Notes: a model not told the origin generated them from the letters alone. Positions 32,873 through 42,532 are shown, counted from the stretch's first letter. The stretch is 64,000 nt of DNA from Taklimakanibacter albus (GCF_016595235.1 NZ_JAENHL010000008.1:890624-954623); one strand, 5' to 3'. Program-made: numbers and translations.

Positions 32873-33706
32873 ATGATTCTCCTCCACAAGCCCTCCCTCC
32901 TGCTCGGTCTTTTCCTTGTCTGCGCCACCACTGGCAGCCCGAACATGGCCACGGCGGCAGAACCCAAGTCCTGCACGGTGATCCTAGATGCACGATCCGG
33001 CACGGTCGTGCATCGCGACGGCATATGCGATGAACGTTTCAGTCCGGCTTCGACCTTCAAGGTGCCGCTTGCCGTCATGGGCTTCGATGCCGGCATCTTG
33101 AAAGGCGCGCATGATCCGGCCTGGACGTGGCACGAAGGGATCGAGGCCCCAAAGCGCGACCGTAAGACCGTCGACCCCATGACTTGGGAGCGTGATTCCG
33201 TTCTTTGGTATTCGCGCGAAGTGACGCGCCGTCTGGGCTTCGACAAGTTCGCTACCTATGTGACGCAGCTCGATTATGGCAACAAGGATCTCTCCGGCGA
33301 TCCCGGCAAGAATAACGGTCTCACTCACGCATGGCTCGCCTCCTCGCTGGTAATCTCTGCCGACGAGCAGGTGCAATTCGTGCGCAAGCTGCTGACGGAC
33401 ACATTACCTCTCTCCAAGGAAGCACAGACCAAGACGCGCGCCATCGTGCCGGGCTTCGACGCCCCCGGTGGCTGGCGGGTCTATGGCAAGACCGGCAGCA
33501 TCTGGCTTCGCGACAGCAAGGGCGAGTTTGATCGAACTCAACCGATAGGCTGGTTCGTCGGCTGGGCGCAGAAACGCGGCCAGCGCGTCGTCTTCGCGCG
33601 CCTGGAGATCGGCAAGGACGGCTCAGCACAAGGCCCGAAGGGGCCTGCCGTCAGAGCCCTCTTCCTCAAGGAACTGCCCCGGCTGATGCGCCGCAAGTCT
33701 CAATAG
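32873..33706 (+). CDS. Class D (OXA-type) beta-lactamase
   Basis: 277 residues with signal peptide (LLLGLFLVCATTGSPNMATAA). Motifs of class D serine enzymes: STFK (active Ser and carbamylated-Lys region), SVL (SxV-type second motif, with Leu for Val), YGN in DYGNKDLSG, the omega-loop Trp in HAWLAS, KTG in YGKTGS, and IGWFVGW. It hydrolyses beta-lactams in the periplasm; spectrum cannot be inferred. It lies 44 bases from the last prophage gene and converges on a permease gene. No ribosome site is clear before ATG. Confidence 0.88.
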   Translation: MILLHKPSLLLGLFLVCATTGSPNMATAAEPKSCTVILDARSGTVVHRDGICDERFSPASTFKVPLAVMGFDAGILKGAHDPAWTWHEGIEAPKRDRKTVDPMTWERDSVLWYSREVTRRLGFDKFATYVTQLDYGNKDLSGDPGKNNGLTHAWLASSLVISADEQVQFVRKLLTDTLPLSKEAQTKTRAIVPGFDAPGGWRVYGKTGSIWLRDSKGEFDRTQPIGWFVGWAQKRGQRVVFARLEIGKDGSAQGPKGPAVRALFLKELPRLMRRKSQ

Positions 33707-33719
33707 CCCATGCCGGAAG

Positions 33720-34517
33720 TCAGGTCCGGCGCAGGCGGTTGGCCAGGATCACCAGCAGGATACCGGGAATGAAGATAACCGTCGCAATGGCCGGATAAAG
33801 GGGTGACGACCCGATGGCGATGCCTGAGAAGATGAAAGTCGGTAAAGTGCGGGTCGATCCGGCAAGACTGTAAGTCAGGTAGAAATTGCCCCAGCTCAGC
33901 AGGAAGGCGAAAATCGCCGCCGAGAAAATGCCCGGCCAGAGCAGCGGAATAGTGACATAACGATAGACTTCGAAGCTGCTCGCCCCGCAATCACGCGCCG
34001 CATCCTCGACCGTCGCGTCGAAATTGTAGACCTGCACCGCCACGATCACCATGGCAAAGGGCGTGATATAAACGATATGCCCGATGATCGCCGTGGTGAT
34101 GCCGGTCGAAAAGTCGAGCATTCGCCCCAGCACCGAGAACCACAATAGCAGCACGATGCCGAGCAGCAACTGCGGAAAGGCAAGCGGCACACCGGCCAGC
34201 AGCCTGAACGCATCGCTGCCCCGAAAGCGGTAACGCACCGCGGCAATCGCCGCCATGGTCCCGATGGCGGTGGCGATCACCGTGGTGATGACCGCAATCA
34301 GCGTCGAGTTCCACAGAGCGTTGAGGGCGTTGGCATTGCGGAACAACTCGCCATACCAGCGCAGCGAGATGCCCTCGAACGGCAAAGTCAGGAACCGGCC
34401 TTCCTGGAAAGAAAAAGCGATCAGGGTGAAGATCGGGATGTAAAAGAAGATCAGGATAGCGGCCAGGCTGCCCCAGAGTACGATGTCGATGAGCCTGCCT
34501 TCGAGCCTGGCGATCAT
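33720..34517 (-). CDS. ABC transporter permease (PotC-like)
   Basis: 265 residues with six hydrophobic segments. The EAA loop for the ATPase is EDAARDCGASSFEVYRYVTIPLLWPG near residue 185. It overlaps the PotB-like gene by an ATGA junction and ends the four-gene putrescine/spermidine-type operon. It faces the beta-lactamase across 14 bases. Confidence 0.85.
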   Translation of the reverse strand: MIARLEGRLIDIVLWGSLAAILIFFYIPIFTLIAFSFQEGRFLTLPFEGISLRWYGELFRNANALNALWNSTLIAVITTVIATAIGTMAAIAAVRYRFRGSDAFRLLAGVPLAFPQLLLGIVLLLWFSVLGRMLDFSTGITTAIIGHIVYITPFAMVIVAVQVYNFDATVEDAARDCGASSFEVYRYVTIPLLWPGIFSAAIFAFLLSWGNFYLTYSLAGSTRTLPTFIFSGIAIGSSPLYPAIATVIFIPGILLVILANRLRRT

Positions 34518-35386
34518 GCGGCGAGCCCCGCCCGCTTGAGTCCGATCAGGCGGCTGAACAGCAGCACGATGAAGACCGACACCACCATCAAAACCAGAGT
34601 GAGAGCGGCGCCCAAAGGCCAGTTCACACGTGTCTCGAAAGTCTGGCGGATCAGCTCGGCCGACATCGGCGACTTGCCGCCCCCCAGGACCTTGGGCTCA
34701 AGAAATGCACCGACGCTCAAGAGGAAGATCAGCACGCTGCCTGCCCAGATGCCCGGCTTGCACAGAGGCAGCGTCACCTCCCAATGGGCGCGGAACTTGC
34801 CGGCGCCGGCGTCATAGGCGGCGAGGATCAAGGAGCGGTCGATATTGCTGATCGAGAGATAGAGCGTGAAGATCGCGAAGGCGGAGAGCGAATAGACCAT
34901 GCCGAGCAAAGTCGCCCAATCCGTGTAGAGAAAAGCGACCATCTCGGGCGGCAGGCCGATCGAGCTCAGGGTATAGTTGGCCATGCCATTCTTGTCGAGG
35001 AACAAGGCCCAGCCATAGATCTTGAGCGTCGCGTCAGTGATGAAGGCGAAGGTGATGAGCACCTTGATCTCGTTCTCCCAGGCCTTGAAACGCGTGGCGA
35101 GGCCGTAGGCGATAGGAAAGGCAATGATCAGGCATATCGCGACGCAAGCCGCCGCCATGAAGATCGTATGACCGAGGATCGTCCAATAATGCGGCTTCGA
35201 GAATACATCAGTCCAGGTCCAGAGATCCCAGCTCCATTGTAGCTGGAAATTCCGGCTGCGTTGGAAGGTGAGCAGGAAGGTCATCACCAGGGGCGCCAGA
35301 AAGCAAGTGGTCTGCAGGAGCACCGTCGGCAGCGCCTTGATCAACAAGTCGGGATCGCGCCAGCTTCTCGGCACCTCATCCGCCAT
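34514..35386 (-). CDS. ABC transporter permease (PotB-like)
   Basis: 290 residues. Membrane segments match the PotB half of polyamine-type importers, with the EAA-type loop LILAAYDAGAGKFRAHWEVTLPLCKPG near residue 200. It pairs with the PotC-like gene that overlaps its end, and is 2 bases from the ATPase gene. Confidence 0.85.
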   Translation of the reverse strand: MADEVPRSWRDPDLLIKALPTVLLQTTCFLAPLVMTFLLTFQRSRNFQLQWSWDLWTWTDVFSKPHYWTILGHTIFMAAACVAICLIIAFPIAYGLATRFKAWENEIKVLITFAFITDATLKIYGWALFLDKNGMANYTLSSIGLPPEMVAFLYTDWATLLGMVYSLSAFAIFTLYLSISNIDRSLILAAYDAGAGKFRAHWEVTLPLCKPGIWAGSVLIFLLSVGAFLEPKVLGGGKSPMSAELIRQTFETRVNWPLGAALTLVLMVVSVFIVLLFSRLIGLKRAGLAA

Positions 35387-35388
35387 GA

Positions 35389-36483
35389 TCAGGCCTCCGC
35401 CCCGAAGACATAGATGTCCTTCTTGGTGAAGCCCAGCCTGACCTTGTCGCCGATGCGCATTGGAAGCGACGAGGTACCGGGAATTTCGACCACGAGCATC
35501 TGGCCGCCGGGCGTCCGGGCGCGATATTGCACCGTCCCGCCTTTGCCGAACATCTCGGTCACCTCGGCGGCAATCTCGCCATCGGCAACATCGCCCGGAG
35601 ACAGAACACGCAACAATTCCGGCCGCAGCATCAAAAGCGCCGGCCCCTTGGCGACATTGCCGGCGATGAGATCAGCGGCGATACGGCCATCGGCATCGAC
35701 AATATCGGCGGCCCGATAAAAGAGGCCCGCGGATGTGCGCTCAGTGACCGTGATCGGCAGCAGATTAGTCTCGCCGATGAAGCCTGACACGAAACTGCCG
35801 GCGGGCCGATAATAGATGTCGGCGGGCGTACCGAGCTGCAAAATGGCGCCATCGCGCATCACGCAGATGCGGTCGGCGAGCATCATCGCCTCCTCCAGGT
35901 CGTGCGTCACGTGAACGAAGGTCACGCCGACAGAGCGGTGCAGGCGCTTGAGCTCTGCCTGCAGCACCTTCTTGAGCTTCACGTCGAGAGCCGAAAGCGG
36001 TTCGTCGAGCAGCAGCAATTTGGGAGCGGACACCATGGAGCGCGCCAGCGCCACACGCTGCTGCTCGCCGCCTGACAGCTGACGCGGATAACGCGTCAGA
36101 TACTCGCCCTTCAGCTGCATCAGCTCGATCATTTGGCCGACGCGCTTTTTGATCTCAGCCGTATCGGTCCGCCGCAGCTTCAAGGGAAAGCCGATATTCT
36201 CGGCTACCGTCATATGCGGAAAGAGCGCCAGCTTTTGGAAAACCATGCTGGTCGGCCGCTTAGCCGCCGGCACACCGGCCATATCGGCGTCGGCGATAGC
36301 GATGCGGCCGGTATCAGGCTCCTCGAAGCCAGCAATCTGCTTCAGCAACGTGGTCTTGCCGCAGCCCGAAGGACCGACCAGGGCGATGAACTCGCCCTGG
36401 TTGACGCTCAGCGACACACCTTTCAGCGCGGCATAGCTGCCATAGGACTTGCGGACATCCTGGATGTCGAGAATGGCGGTCAT
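35389..36483 (-). CDS. ABC transporter ATP-binding protein (PotA-like)
   Basis: 364 residues. Walker A GPSGCGKTTL (residues 36-45), signature LSGGEQQRVALARSM, Walker B LLLLDEPLSALD, then the switch His in VTHDLEEAM. The last 100 residues form a TOBE regulatory domain. Energises the importer; the gene is 10 bases after the binding-protein gene. Confidence 0.93.
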   Translation of the reverse strand: MTAILDIQDVRKSYGSYAALKGVSLSVNQGEFIALVGPSGCGKTTLLKQIAGFEEPDTGRIAIADADMAGVPAAKRPTSMVFQKLALFPHMTVAENIGFPLKLRRTDTAEIKKRVGQMIELMQLKGEYLTRYPRQLSGGEQQRVALARSMVSAPKLLLLDEPLSALDVKLKKVLQAELKRLHRSVGVTFVHVTHDLEEAMMLADRICVMRDGAILQLGTPADIYYRPAGSFVSGFIGETNLLPITVTERTSAGLFYRAADIVDADGRIAADLIAGNVAKGPALLMLRPELLRVLSPGDVADGEIAAEVTEMFGKGGTVQYRARTPGGQMLVVEIPGTSSLPMRIGDKVRLGFTKKDIYVFGAEA

Positions 36484-36493
36484 GACGATCGTG

Positions 36494-37675
36494 CTATTGT
36501 GCCGCCGCCAATTCCTCCTGCCAGATGGCCAGCATATCGTCGATATTGGGGGCGATGCGGTGCATCTGCGAATTATCCCACGCCGTCCACATGTAGTCGA
36601 CCTGCAGGATATCGCGCTCCTCGGGCGTATAGAGAGCCTCCACCGCCTTATTGGTCACCACGTTGCAGGTCGAATCGAGGAGCGACAGAACATGTCCCGA
36701 CTCCTTCGAGACGACATGCTTCAACAGCTTCTGCGCCAGCTCCGGCTGATCGGTGTCCTTGAGGATTGCCGTCGCCTCGACCCAGATGATGCCCTGCTTC
36801 AGGCCGTTCTTGGGCTCGGGCACCACCGCGATGATGTTCTTGTGGCCCTGCTTGCGCACCGCAGAGGTCAGATAGGAACCAGCGCCGATGCAGCCGAGCA
36901 GCGACCCGTCGAGCAGACCTTTCTGGGCCTGAGTCAGGTCGGCGACCAGCGTGCGGGTGTTCTTGAACATCGCACGCAGCACCTTGCGTATTTCCTCAAG
37001 GGCATTCTGGTCGAGTTCTTGATAAGGATCGATACCGGCATGAAGCGCCATCGGCAGGATCGGCCAGTCGCCCCAATCCATCACGCAGATCTTGCCCTTA
37101 TTGGCGTCGTCGAAAACCGGATCATAGCTCTTCCAGATTTCCGGCTTGGTGAGATCAGTGTTCACACACGGCCCGACCCAGCCCCAGCGGGTGGCGACGC
37201 CAATGGTCTTGCCTTCATTCAGCAGAGGCTCGAAGGGCGGTTTGAACTGATCGTAGAAGGTGGCATAGACATCGGCGTAATCCGCCGGGTTGAGCTCCTG
37301 CGCCAGTCCGGCCGGACCGAGGCGTGTGATCCAGGGCATGTCGCTCGAGACGAGATCGACCTCGCGCGAGGCGCCGGCCTGCAATTTGGCGAAGCCGCCC
37401 GGGCTGTCGACAATAAGGTCGAAGGCGATCTCGACGTCATTCGCCTTCCGGAACGGGTCGATGATGCGGGGATCGTTGTACCCTTCCCAGCACATATAGG
37501 TCATCTGGCTTGCGGCCTGTGATGGGCGCGAAGACAAACCAGCCATCGCGACGCCCGCGGTCGCGGCCATGCCCTTGAGCAGGCGGCGGCGGGTGAGACC
37601 GGCCTTATCCAGGCCCGCGGCCTTGATCTGGCGCTGATAATATTGAGGCAGATCGCTGTACCAGGTTTTTGTCAT
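36494..37675 (-). CDS. ABC transporter substrate-binding protein (PotD-like), Tat-exported
   Basis: 393 residues. Twin-arginine signal TRRRLLKGMAATAGVAMAGLSS (about residues 28-50) so it is exported folded. The domain MTYMCWEGYNDPRIIDPFRK is typical of PotD/PotF-type binding proteins (TYVCWGGY-like). First gene of the operon, downstream of the LuxR regulator. Polyamine or a related cation is likely but the pocket residues cannot be assigned. Confidence 0.85.
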   Translation of the reverse strand: MTKTWYSDLPQYYQRQIKAAGLDKAGLTRRRLLKGMAATAGVAMAGLSSRPSQAASQMTYMCWEGYNDPRIIDPFRKANDVEIAFDLIVDSPGGFAKLQAGASREVDLVSSDMPWITRLGPAGLAQELNPADYADVYATFYDQFKPPFEPLLNEGKTIGVATRWGWVGPCVNTDLTKPEIWKSYDPVFDDANKGKICVMDWGDWPILPMALHAGIDPYQELDQNALEEIRKVLRAMFKNTRTLVADLTQAQKGLLDGSLLGCIGAGSYLTSAVRKQGHKNIIAVVPEPKNGLKQGIIWVEATAILKDTDQPELAQKLLKHVVSKESGHVLSLLDSTCNVVTNKAVEALYTPEERDILQVDYMWTAWDNSQMHRIAPNIDDMLAIWQEELAAAQ

Positions 37676-37711
37676 GGTTCCCTCCCTGATGTTTCTTGAT
37701 GCGGTGGCCGA

Positions 37712-38578
37712 TTATCGAGGAGATGGCCGCTGCTTTGTATACCCCCCGGGGAATAGGCCGGCGCCGCCGCCACGGACCTGGACGAAGGCCAGATAGGCGG
37801 CGAAGAGCTCGGCCTGGGTGGAGATATTGAGCTTCCGATACACGTTCTTGCGGTGGATCTTCACCGTGCCCGGGCTGATGTCGAGATGATGCGCCAGTGA
37901 CTGGGTGGAATGGCCCTGCAGGATCATGGTCATGATCTGCCTTTCGCGGGCCGACAGGATGCCGCCGGCAAAATCCTCGAGCGCCGACACGGCATTGGCG
38001 CGCGCCGCCTCATCCGAGACAAGGACGGCCCGGCTGATGCGGCTCCAATGCCGGCCGCAGAAGGCGCCGATCGCAGGTCCGAGCGTCTGCAGGAGATCCA
38101 GCTCGTCACGCGCAAAGGCCGGCGATGAGGTCCAACGGGCCACCGAGGCGACACCGGTCACGCCCCGCCCGGCGTCAAAGACGAAGCCGACCTCCTCACC
38201 AATGCCAGTGCGCTTGTAATGGGTGCGGAAATATTCGCTTTGCCGGAACCGGTCGGGGGCGATGTCATGCAGGCGGAAGCAGCCCTCGCGCCGCCCGTCC
38301 TCGACCAATTGATAGAAAGGATCGAGCAGATAAGGCCCGTTGATGTAATCCTCGGCGATCACCCGATGACGCTCGCGATCGAGCGTATCGCCCAAGAGCT
38401 GTGGCTGATCGGAACCGCGATAGCCGAAGACCATGACGAAATCGGCATGAACGATGCGCTGCACGGCTCCCAGCAAGGTGGGAACGAAGCCGGCTGTCTC
38501 AAGCGCCTGGGTCAGCTCGGCCGCACTCCGGCTGAAGCTGTCGAGCAGCAGATGGCGGCGTGGCAATTGTCCTGTCAC
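37712..38578 (-). CDS. LuxR-family transcriptional regulator
   Basis: 288 residues from GTG 38578, with GGGAGGG 10 bases upstream; an ATG at 38683 gives an unlikely arginine-rich extension. The C-terminal HTH is LSARERQIMTMILQGHSTQSLAHHLDISPGTVKIHRKNVYRKLN (about residues 215-258). The N-terminal 180 residues look like a ligand-binding domain of unknown type. It directly precedes the polyamine-type operon, 36 bases from its first gene, and so is the probable regulator. Confidence 0.78.
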   Translation of the reverse strand: MTGQLPRRHLLLDSFSRSAAELTQALETAGFVPTLLGAVQRIVHADFVMVFGYRGSDQPQLLGDTLDRERHRVIAEDYINGPYLLDPFYQLVEDGRREGCFRLHDIAPDRFRQSEYFRTHYKRTGIGEEVGFVFDAGRGVTGVASVARWTSSPAFARDELDLLQTLGPAIGAFCGRHWSRISRAVLVSDEAARANAVSALEDFAGGILSARERQIMTMILQGHSTQSLAHHLDISPGTVKIHRKNVYRKLNISTQAELFAAYLAFVQVRGGGAGLFPGGYTKQRPSPR

Positions 38579-38720
38579 CGGATGCGAACCCTCCCAGCAA
38601 TCTATTGTATTTCGCTTTTCTGCCCATAGAAAGCGGCGACGTCGGCTATCGCTTTGGGGATATGGCCAGCCGGGCCGTGACAACTCTACTTTGACCCAAA
38701 CAATGCGGAGGCATCACGTC

Positions 38721-39767
38721 ATGACCAAAACGATGAAAGCAGCAGTTCTTCATAAGATCAAGGACAGGCTCGTCATAGAAGATGTCGCTATCCCCGAGCC
38801 CGGCCACGGCGACATCCTCATCAAAGTCAAGGCTTGCGGCGTGTGCCACAGCGATCTGCATGCGCTTGAGGGCGACTGGTCGCCGCTTCCCAATCTGCCA
38901 CTCATTCCCGGCCATGAGGTGGCCGGCCACGTCGCCGCCATTGGTCCCGGTGTCCAAGGCTTCCAGATCGGTGACGCGGTCGGGGTGCCGTGGATGTATT
39001 CCTCCTGCGGCGCCTGCGAATTCTGCCTCGCCGGCATGGAGACGATTTGCAAATCGGGAGAGGCGACCGGCTATTCGAAACCCGGCGGCTATGCAGAATA
39101 TATGGTGGCGTCCGCCGCCTTTGTCGGCAAACTGCCGGCCGACGCCGATTTCTTCGAGCTCGCCCCCATTCTCTGCGCCGGCGTCACCACCTATCGCGGC
39201 CTCAAGCGCACCGGCGCGAGGCCCGGCCAATGGGTCGCGGTGCTCGGCATAGGGGGTCTCGGCCATATCGCTGTCCAATATGCCCGCGCCATGGGCCTGC
39301 GTGTGGCGGCGGTCGACGTCGCCGATGACAAGCTGGCGCTGGCGAAGTCGCTCGGCGCCGAGGTGCTGGTGAATGGCGCCCAGGAAGACGCCGTTGCGGC
39401 GATCCAGTCGAAGATCGGTGGCGCTCATGCCGCGGTGGTGACCGCCGTCGCCAGCAAGGCCTTCGAGCAGGCGATCCTGATGCTGAGGCCGGCTGGTACC
39501 GTCGCCTATATTGGATTGCCTGGCGGCAAGTCGGACGAGATCCGCACCTCGATCGCGGCGATCACCAATTGGGAATTGAGCATCCGCGGCTCGAATGTCG
39601 GCACCCGCGCCGATCTCCACGAGGCGCTCGATTTTGCCGCCAATGGCCTGGTGCGCGCCAAGATCAGGACTGCGCCATTGTCTCAGATCAATGCGATCTT
39701 CGATGAGATGCGCCAGGGCAAGATCGTCGGCCGCGTCGTGCTGGATCTGAGCCAGGGAGCCACCTAA
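38721..39767 (+). CDS. Zinc-dependent alcohol dehydrogenase (AdhP-type)
   Basis: 348 residues. Catalytic zinc ligands are in CGVCHSDLH (Cys) and GHEVAGHV (His/Glu). The structural zinc site is CGACEFCLAGMETIC. The NAD-binding GIGGLGHIAVQYARAMG loop is near residue 176. Reaction: alcohol to aldehyde with NAD. ATG 38721 with GCGGAGG upstream. Divergent from the LuxR gene; it may share control with it. Confidence 0.9.
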   Translation: MTKTMKAAVLHKIKDRLVIEDVAIPEPGHGDILIKVKACGVCHSDLHALEGDWSPLPNLPLIPGHEVAGHVAAIGPGVQGFQIGDAVGVPWMYSSCGACEFCLAGMETICKSGEATGYSKPGGYAEYMVASAAFVGKLPADADFFELAPILCAGVTTYRGLKRTGARPGQWVAVLGIGGLGHIAVQYARAMGLRVAAVDVADDKLALAKSLGAEVLVNGAQEDAVAAIQSKIGGAHAAVVTAVASKAFEQAILMLRPAGTVAYIGLPGGKSDEIRTSIAAITNWELSIRGSNVGTRADLHEALDFAANGLVRAKIRTAPLSQINAIFDEMRQGKIVGRVVLDLSQGAT

Positions 39768-39856
39768 ACCCTGGCCGCACACTCCGCCGCAAGTTGCAGC
39801 TGGCCATAGCTCCTGCGCCGTACCGTGATAAGGTGCGGTCAGCAGGGAGAGATGCG

Positions 39857-41188
39857 GTGTGGATTGACAGGCATTTGCCGTCGCTCAGGCAGCGGCCGGG
39901 CTATGGGCTAATGGCCGCGGCCGTCTTCGTGGCGGTCGCCGCCAGCCTCAAGCTGGCGATGCCCGGCATGCAGCCTTTCCTCACCCTCTATCCGGCTGTA
40001 CTCCTCAGCGCCTTTGTCGGCGGTCGGCGGGTCGGCATCGTGGCGCTCATCGTCTGCACGGGCCTCGCGATCTATTTCCTCACCATGTCCCATGGCGATC
40101 CTTCTCCCTACTGGGACGTAGCCGCGCTTATTGGCTTTATCATCGTCTGCGGCCTGATCCTTTTTGTCATCGACCTTCTCGACCAGTCCGTCCGGCGGCT
40201 GGAGCGCGAAAGGCGCTCCCTGCAGCTCGAACGGCGGCGCCTCGAACTCGCCCTCAAGGCTGCGGATATGGGGAGCTGGGAGATCGCTTCCGAAGGTCGG
40301 CTCAGCTGGGATAAGAACTTTTATCGCGTGATCGGCCTCGACTCCGCGAAGGATGCGCCATCCGCTGAACGTTTCCTAAGCATGGTGCACCCGGAAGACC
40401 GGGAACGCATGAGCCAGGCACGCCTGCGCATGAAGGACGGCGAGGCGCCGCCACCACGCGATGAATATCGCTTCTTTCGACCGGACGGAAAGATGATCTG
40501 GCTCGAAAACCATCGCGTCTCGGTCGATCAGGACGGCCGGCATTTCATTGGCATTACCCAGGACACGACGCGCCGGAAGACAGCCGAAGCGCGCATCACG
40601 ATGCTATTGCGGGAGCTCGCCCATCGGGTGAAGAACCAATATGCCGTCATCCTGGCGGTGATCCGCGAAACCAGCAATCAGGCTCACTCCCGCGAGGAAT
40701 TCGACGCGCTGATCCAATCCCGCATCACGGCCCTCTCCCGCTCACATGACCTCCTTGTCCAGGGCGAAGAGGAAGGTGCCGACCTGCACGGCCTCCTCGT
40801 CGCCCATCTCGATACTTTTGGAGTCAGGGATCGGCTTGCGACAAGCGGACCGCAAGTCACGCTTTCCTCATCGGCGGCGCAATATCTCGGCATGGCTTTC
40901 CATGAGCTTGCGACGAATGCGACGAAACATGGCGCTTTTTTGAAACCGGATGGGCGTGTCTGCGTAAGCTGGTCTCTCGATGGCGAGCCGAGTGAACGAT
41001 TGTTTACCTTGCGTTGGGAAGAATCGGGCGGACCGGAGATTGGCCCCGCCTCAGCAGCCGGCTTCGGCACCAAAGTGCTCGAGAAGCTTGCCCCGGCAGC
41101 GCTACGCGGCGAGGCGACGATCACACGGCAAGCCACAGGATTGTTGTGGGAGCTTAAGGCGCCACAATCCGGGCTCGGCGGAAACTGA
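39857..41188 (+). CDS. HWE-family sensor histidine kinase with PAS domain
   Basis: 443 residues from GTG 39857, with GGGAGA 6 bases upstream; an ATG 21 codons earlier lacks it. N-terminal membrane helices (FLTLYPAVLLSAFVGG, VGIVALIVCTGLAIYFL, VAALIGFIIVCGLILFVI), then a coiled coil, a PAS/PAC region (DKNFYRVIGLDSAKDAPSAERF, DGRHFIGITQDTTRRK) and the kinase: phosphoacceptor HRVKNQYA, N box HELATNATKHGAF, and WEESGG for the HWE name. No response regulator is adjacent, so the partner is elsewhere. Confidence 0.85.
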   Translation: MWIDRHLPSLRQRPGYGLMAAAVFVAVAASLKLAMPGMQPFLTLYPAVLLSAFVGGRRVGIVALIVCTGLAIYFLTMSHGDPSPYWDVAALIGFIIVCGLILFVIDLLDQSVRRLERERRSLQLERRRLELALKAADMGSWEIASEGRLSWDKNFYRVIGLDSAKDAPSAERFLSMVHPEDRERMSQARLRMKDGEAPPPRDEYRFFRPDGKMIWLENHRVSVDQDGRHFIGITQDTTRRKTAEARITMLLRELAHRVKNQYAVILAVIRETSNQAHSREEFDALIQSRITALSRSHDLLVQGEEEGADLHGLLVAHLDTFGVRDRLATSGPQVTLSSSAAQYLGMAFHELATNATKHGAFLKPDGRVCVSWSLDGEPSERLFTLRWEESGGPEIGPASAAGFGTKVLEKLAPAALRGEATITRQATGLLWELKAPQSGLGGN

Positions 41189-41195
41189 CGAAGGA

Positions 41196-41218
41196 CGGCC
41201 GATCTCATCGATCGGCCG
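41196..41218. terminator. Bidirectional terminator between kinase and His/Tyr-rich gene
   Basis: 9-bp perfect stem CGGCCGATC / GATCGGCCG with loop TCATC, followed by CCTTTC, between the convergent stops at 41188 and 41236. Confidence 0.6.
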
Positions 41219-41235
41219 CCTTTCAGAGATACGGT

Positions 41236-41565
41236 TCAGAGATTGAGCCGCAGTTGGATACCGGGCTCGTCGCGCCAGTAAGGCCGCGGATAATACCAAC
41301 CGCCGTAGTAATAATCATAACCGTGGCGGCGGTGACGGAAGCGCTTGCCATAACGCTTCTCGTAACGCCAATGCCGGTTCTTGCCGTAGTTGCGATGCTT
41401 CTTATAGTGACCCTTCTTGTGGTTGATCAGAAGAATGTCACTCGAAGCCCCCTGTTGCGCCGGCTTAGTAACCGGTGGCGCGGCCATGACACCTGCGGCG
41501 CCAAAGCTCAAGACAGCGGCAACGATTGAAGCGCGAACAAGAGAAGCTCTAAGGAAATTACGCAT
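41236..41565 (-). CDS. Secreted His/Tyr/Arg-rich small protein
   Basis: 109 residues from ATG 41565 (MRNFLRASLV). Signal peptide with cleavage near AGVMA-APP (residue 30). The mature part is a string of basic and aromatic residues (GHYKKHRNYGKNRHWRYEKR, then GYDYYYGGWYYPRPYWR). Short secreted Tyr/Gly/His-rich proteins like this are common in Hyphomicrobiales; function unknown, possibly envelope or metal binding. Confidence 0.65.
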   Translation of the reverse strand: MRNFLRASLVRASIVAAVLSFGAAGVMAAPPVTKPAQQGASSDILLINHKKGHYKKHRNYGKNRHWRYEKRYGKRFRHRRHGYDYYYGGWYYPRPYWRDEPGIQLRLNL

Positions 41566-42042
41566 TTCTACCTCCGTTGGCATCTCAACCACTGCCATCG
41601 GAAATTGTTCCCGTTAATCGCACTTTGATTTCCTAACAAGGATGTAATGGTCAAATATTCACAGGCATCAGATTGCTGGAACCAATTCAACGATGGAGAA
41701 TTCCAGAAGAACTGAGTTTCTTGAGAGACGATCTCCATGAAAATCCTTCTGCGGAAATTCTCCCGATGGTTCCATTCTTTTGATGAGGATCGCGATCCCG
41801 CGATCGTCGTCGTCAAGACACCAGAAGATGGCGCACGCATTGGCATGATCGGTTGGTACTGATCAGCGTGCAGCGACATCCCAGATCGTTAAAACACGAG
41901 CGCCGGTCACGGGCTGGGAATCCTGTTTTCCCGGCTTTCGAATTCCCGATGATGGTTAACAGAGCCTCGTAAATTTGCAGCTCTACCCTTTCGAAGCGTT
42001 AGGAGCTCGCATGGTAAATGCCGCAGCGAAAGGGACATCTAC
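41566..42042. other. Gap of 477 bases with a short possible ORF
   Basis: No other gene is seen. It separates divergent genes and so should contain promoters for the His/Tyr-rich gene and the MarR-like regulator. A possible 41-residue frame at 41737-41862 is listed separately. Confidence 0.45.
41737..41862 (+). CDS. Possible small protein, 41 residues
   Basis: ATG at 41737 reads MKILLRKFSRWFHSFDEDRD and then VVVKTPEDGARIGMIGWY to a TGA. The sequence is protein-like and the reading frame has balanced composition, but only a weak GAGA ribosome site precedes it and no family is recognised. It could be a chance frame. Confidence 0.3.
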   Translation: MKILLRKFSRWFHSFDEDRDPAIVVVKTPEDGARIGMIGWY

Positions 42043-42528
42043 ATGACAACGGCCTTTGCAGCAAAAACCGACTTCGACGAAATCGAACTCGTTCACAAAA
42101 GCAAGCATTTCACCAAGATGCTGCAGACTGTTGAAATATTGCACCGCCGGTTCCTGGATGTAATCACCTCGGAACTCGGGCGCCGGGACAAGGCGTTGAG
42201 CGCGGTACAGGCGTTGATCCTTTGCCATGCCAATGAACGATCAATGTCGTTGGGCCAGCTCCAAGCCATCGGTCAGTATGAAGGAACCAACCTCACCTAT
42301 AACGTCACCAAATTGGCGGAGGGCGGTTATGTCAAATTATCCCGGCCGCAATGGGATAAGAGGTCGAGCCTCATCGAACTGACCGAAGAAGGCCGGCAAG
42401 TGGCGCAGGTCATCCTTTGCGCGCTCGATATCCACGCCGACTCGCTCGCCGGTATCGGCATCTCCACACAGGAACTGATGCTCCTCACGCGGGCGCTCAA
42501 GGACATCAATCACCTCTGGTCGAACTGA
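42043..42528 (+). CDS. MarR-type winged-helix regulator (LdtR-like)
   Basis: 161 residues. Winged-helix core ALSAVQALILCHANERSMSLGQLQAIGQYEGTNLTYNVTKLAEGGYVKLSR, with the wing DKRSSLIELTEEG. The arrangement resembles LdtR, the rhizobial MarR-like regulator of L,D-transpeptidase and stress genes, but this is from memory. Ribosome site AAAGGGA before ATG. Convergent with the amino acid permease gene by 4 bases. Confidence 0.7.
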   Translation: MTTAFAAKTDFDEIELVHKSKHFTKMLQTVEILHRRFLDVITSELGRRDKALSAVQALILCHANERSMSLGQLQAIGQYEGTNLTYNVTKLAEGGYVKLSRPQWDKRSSLIELTEEGRQVAQVILCALDIHADSLAGIGISTQELMLLTRALKDINHLWSN

Positions 42529-42532
42529 AGGC

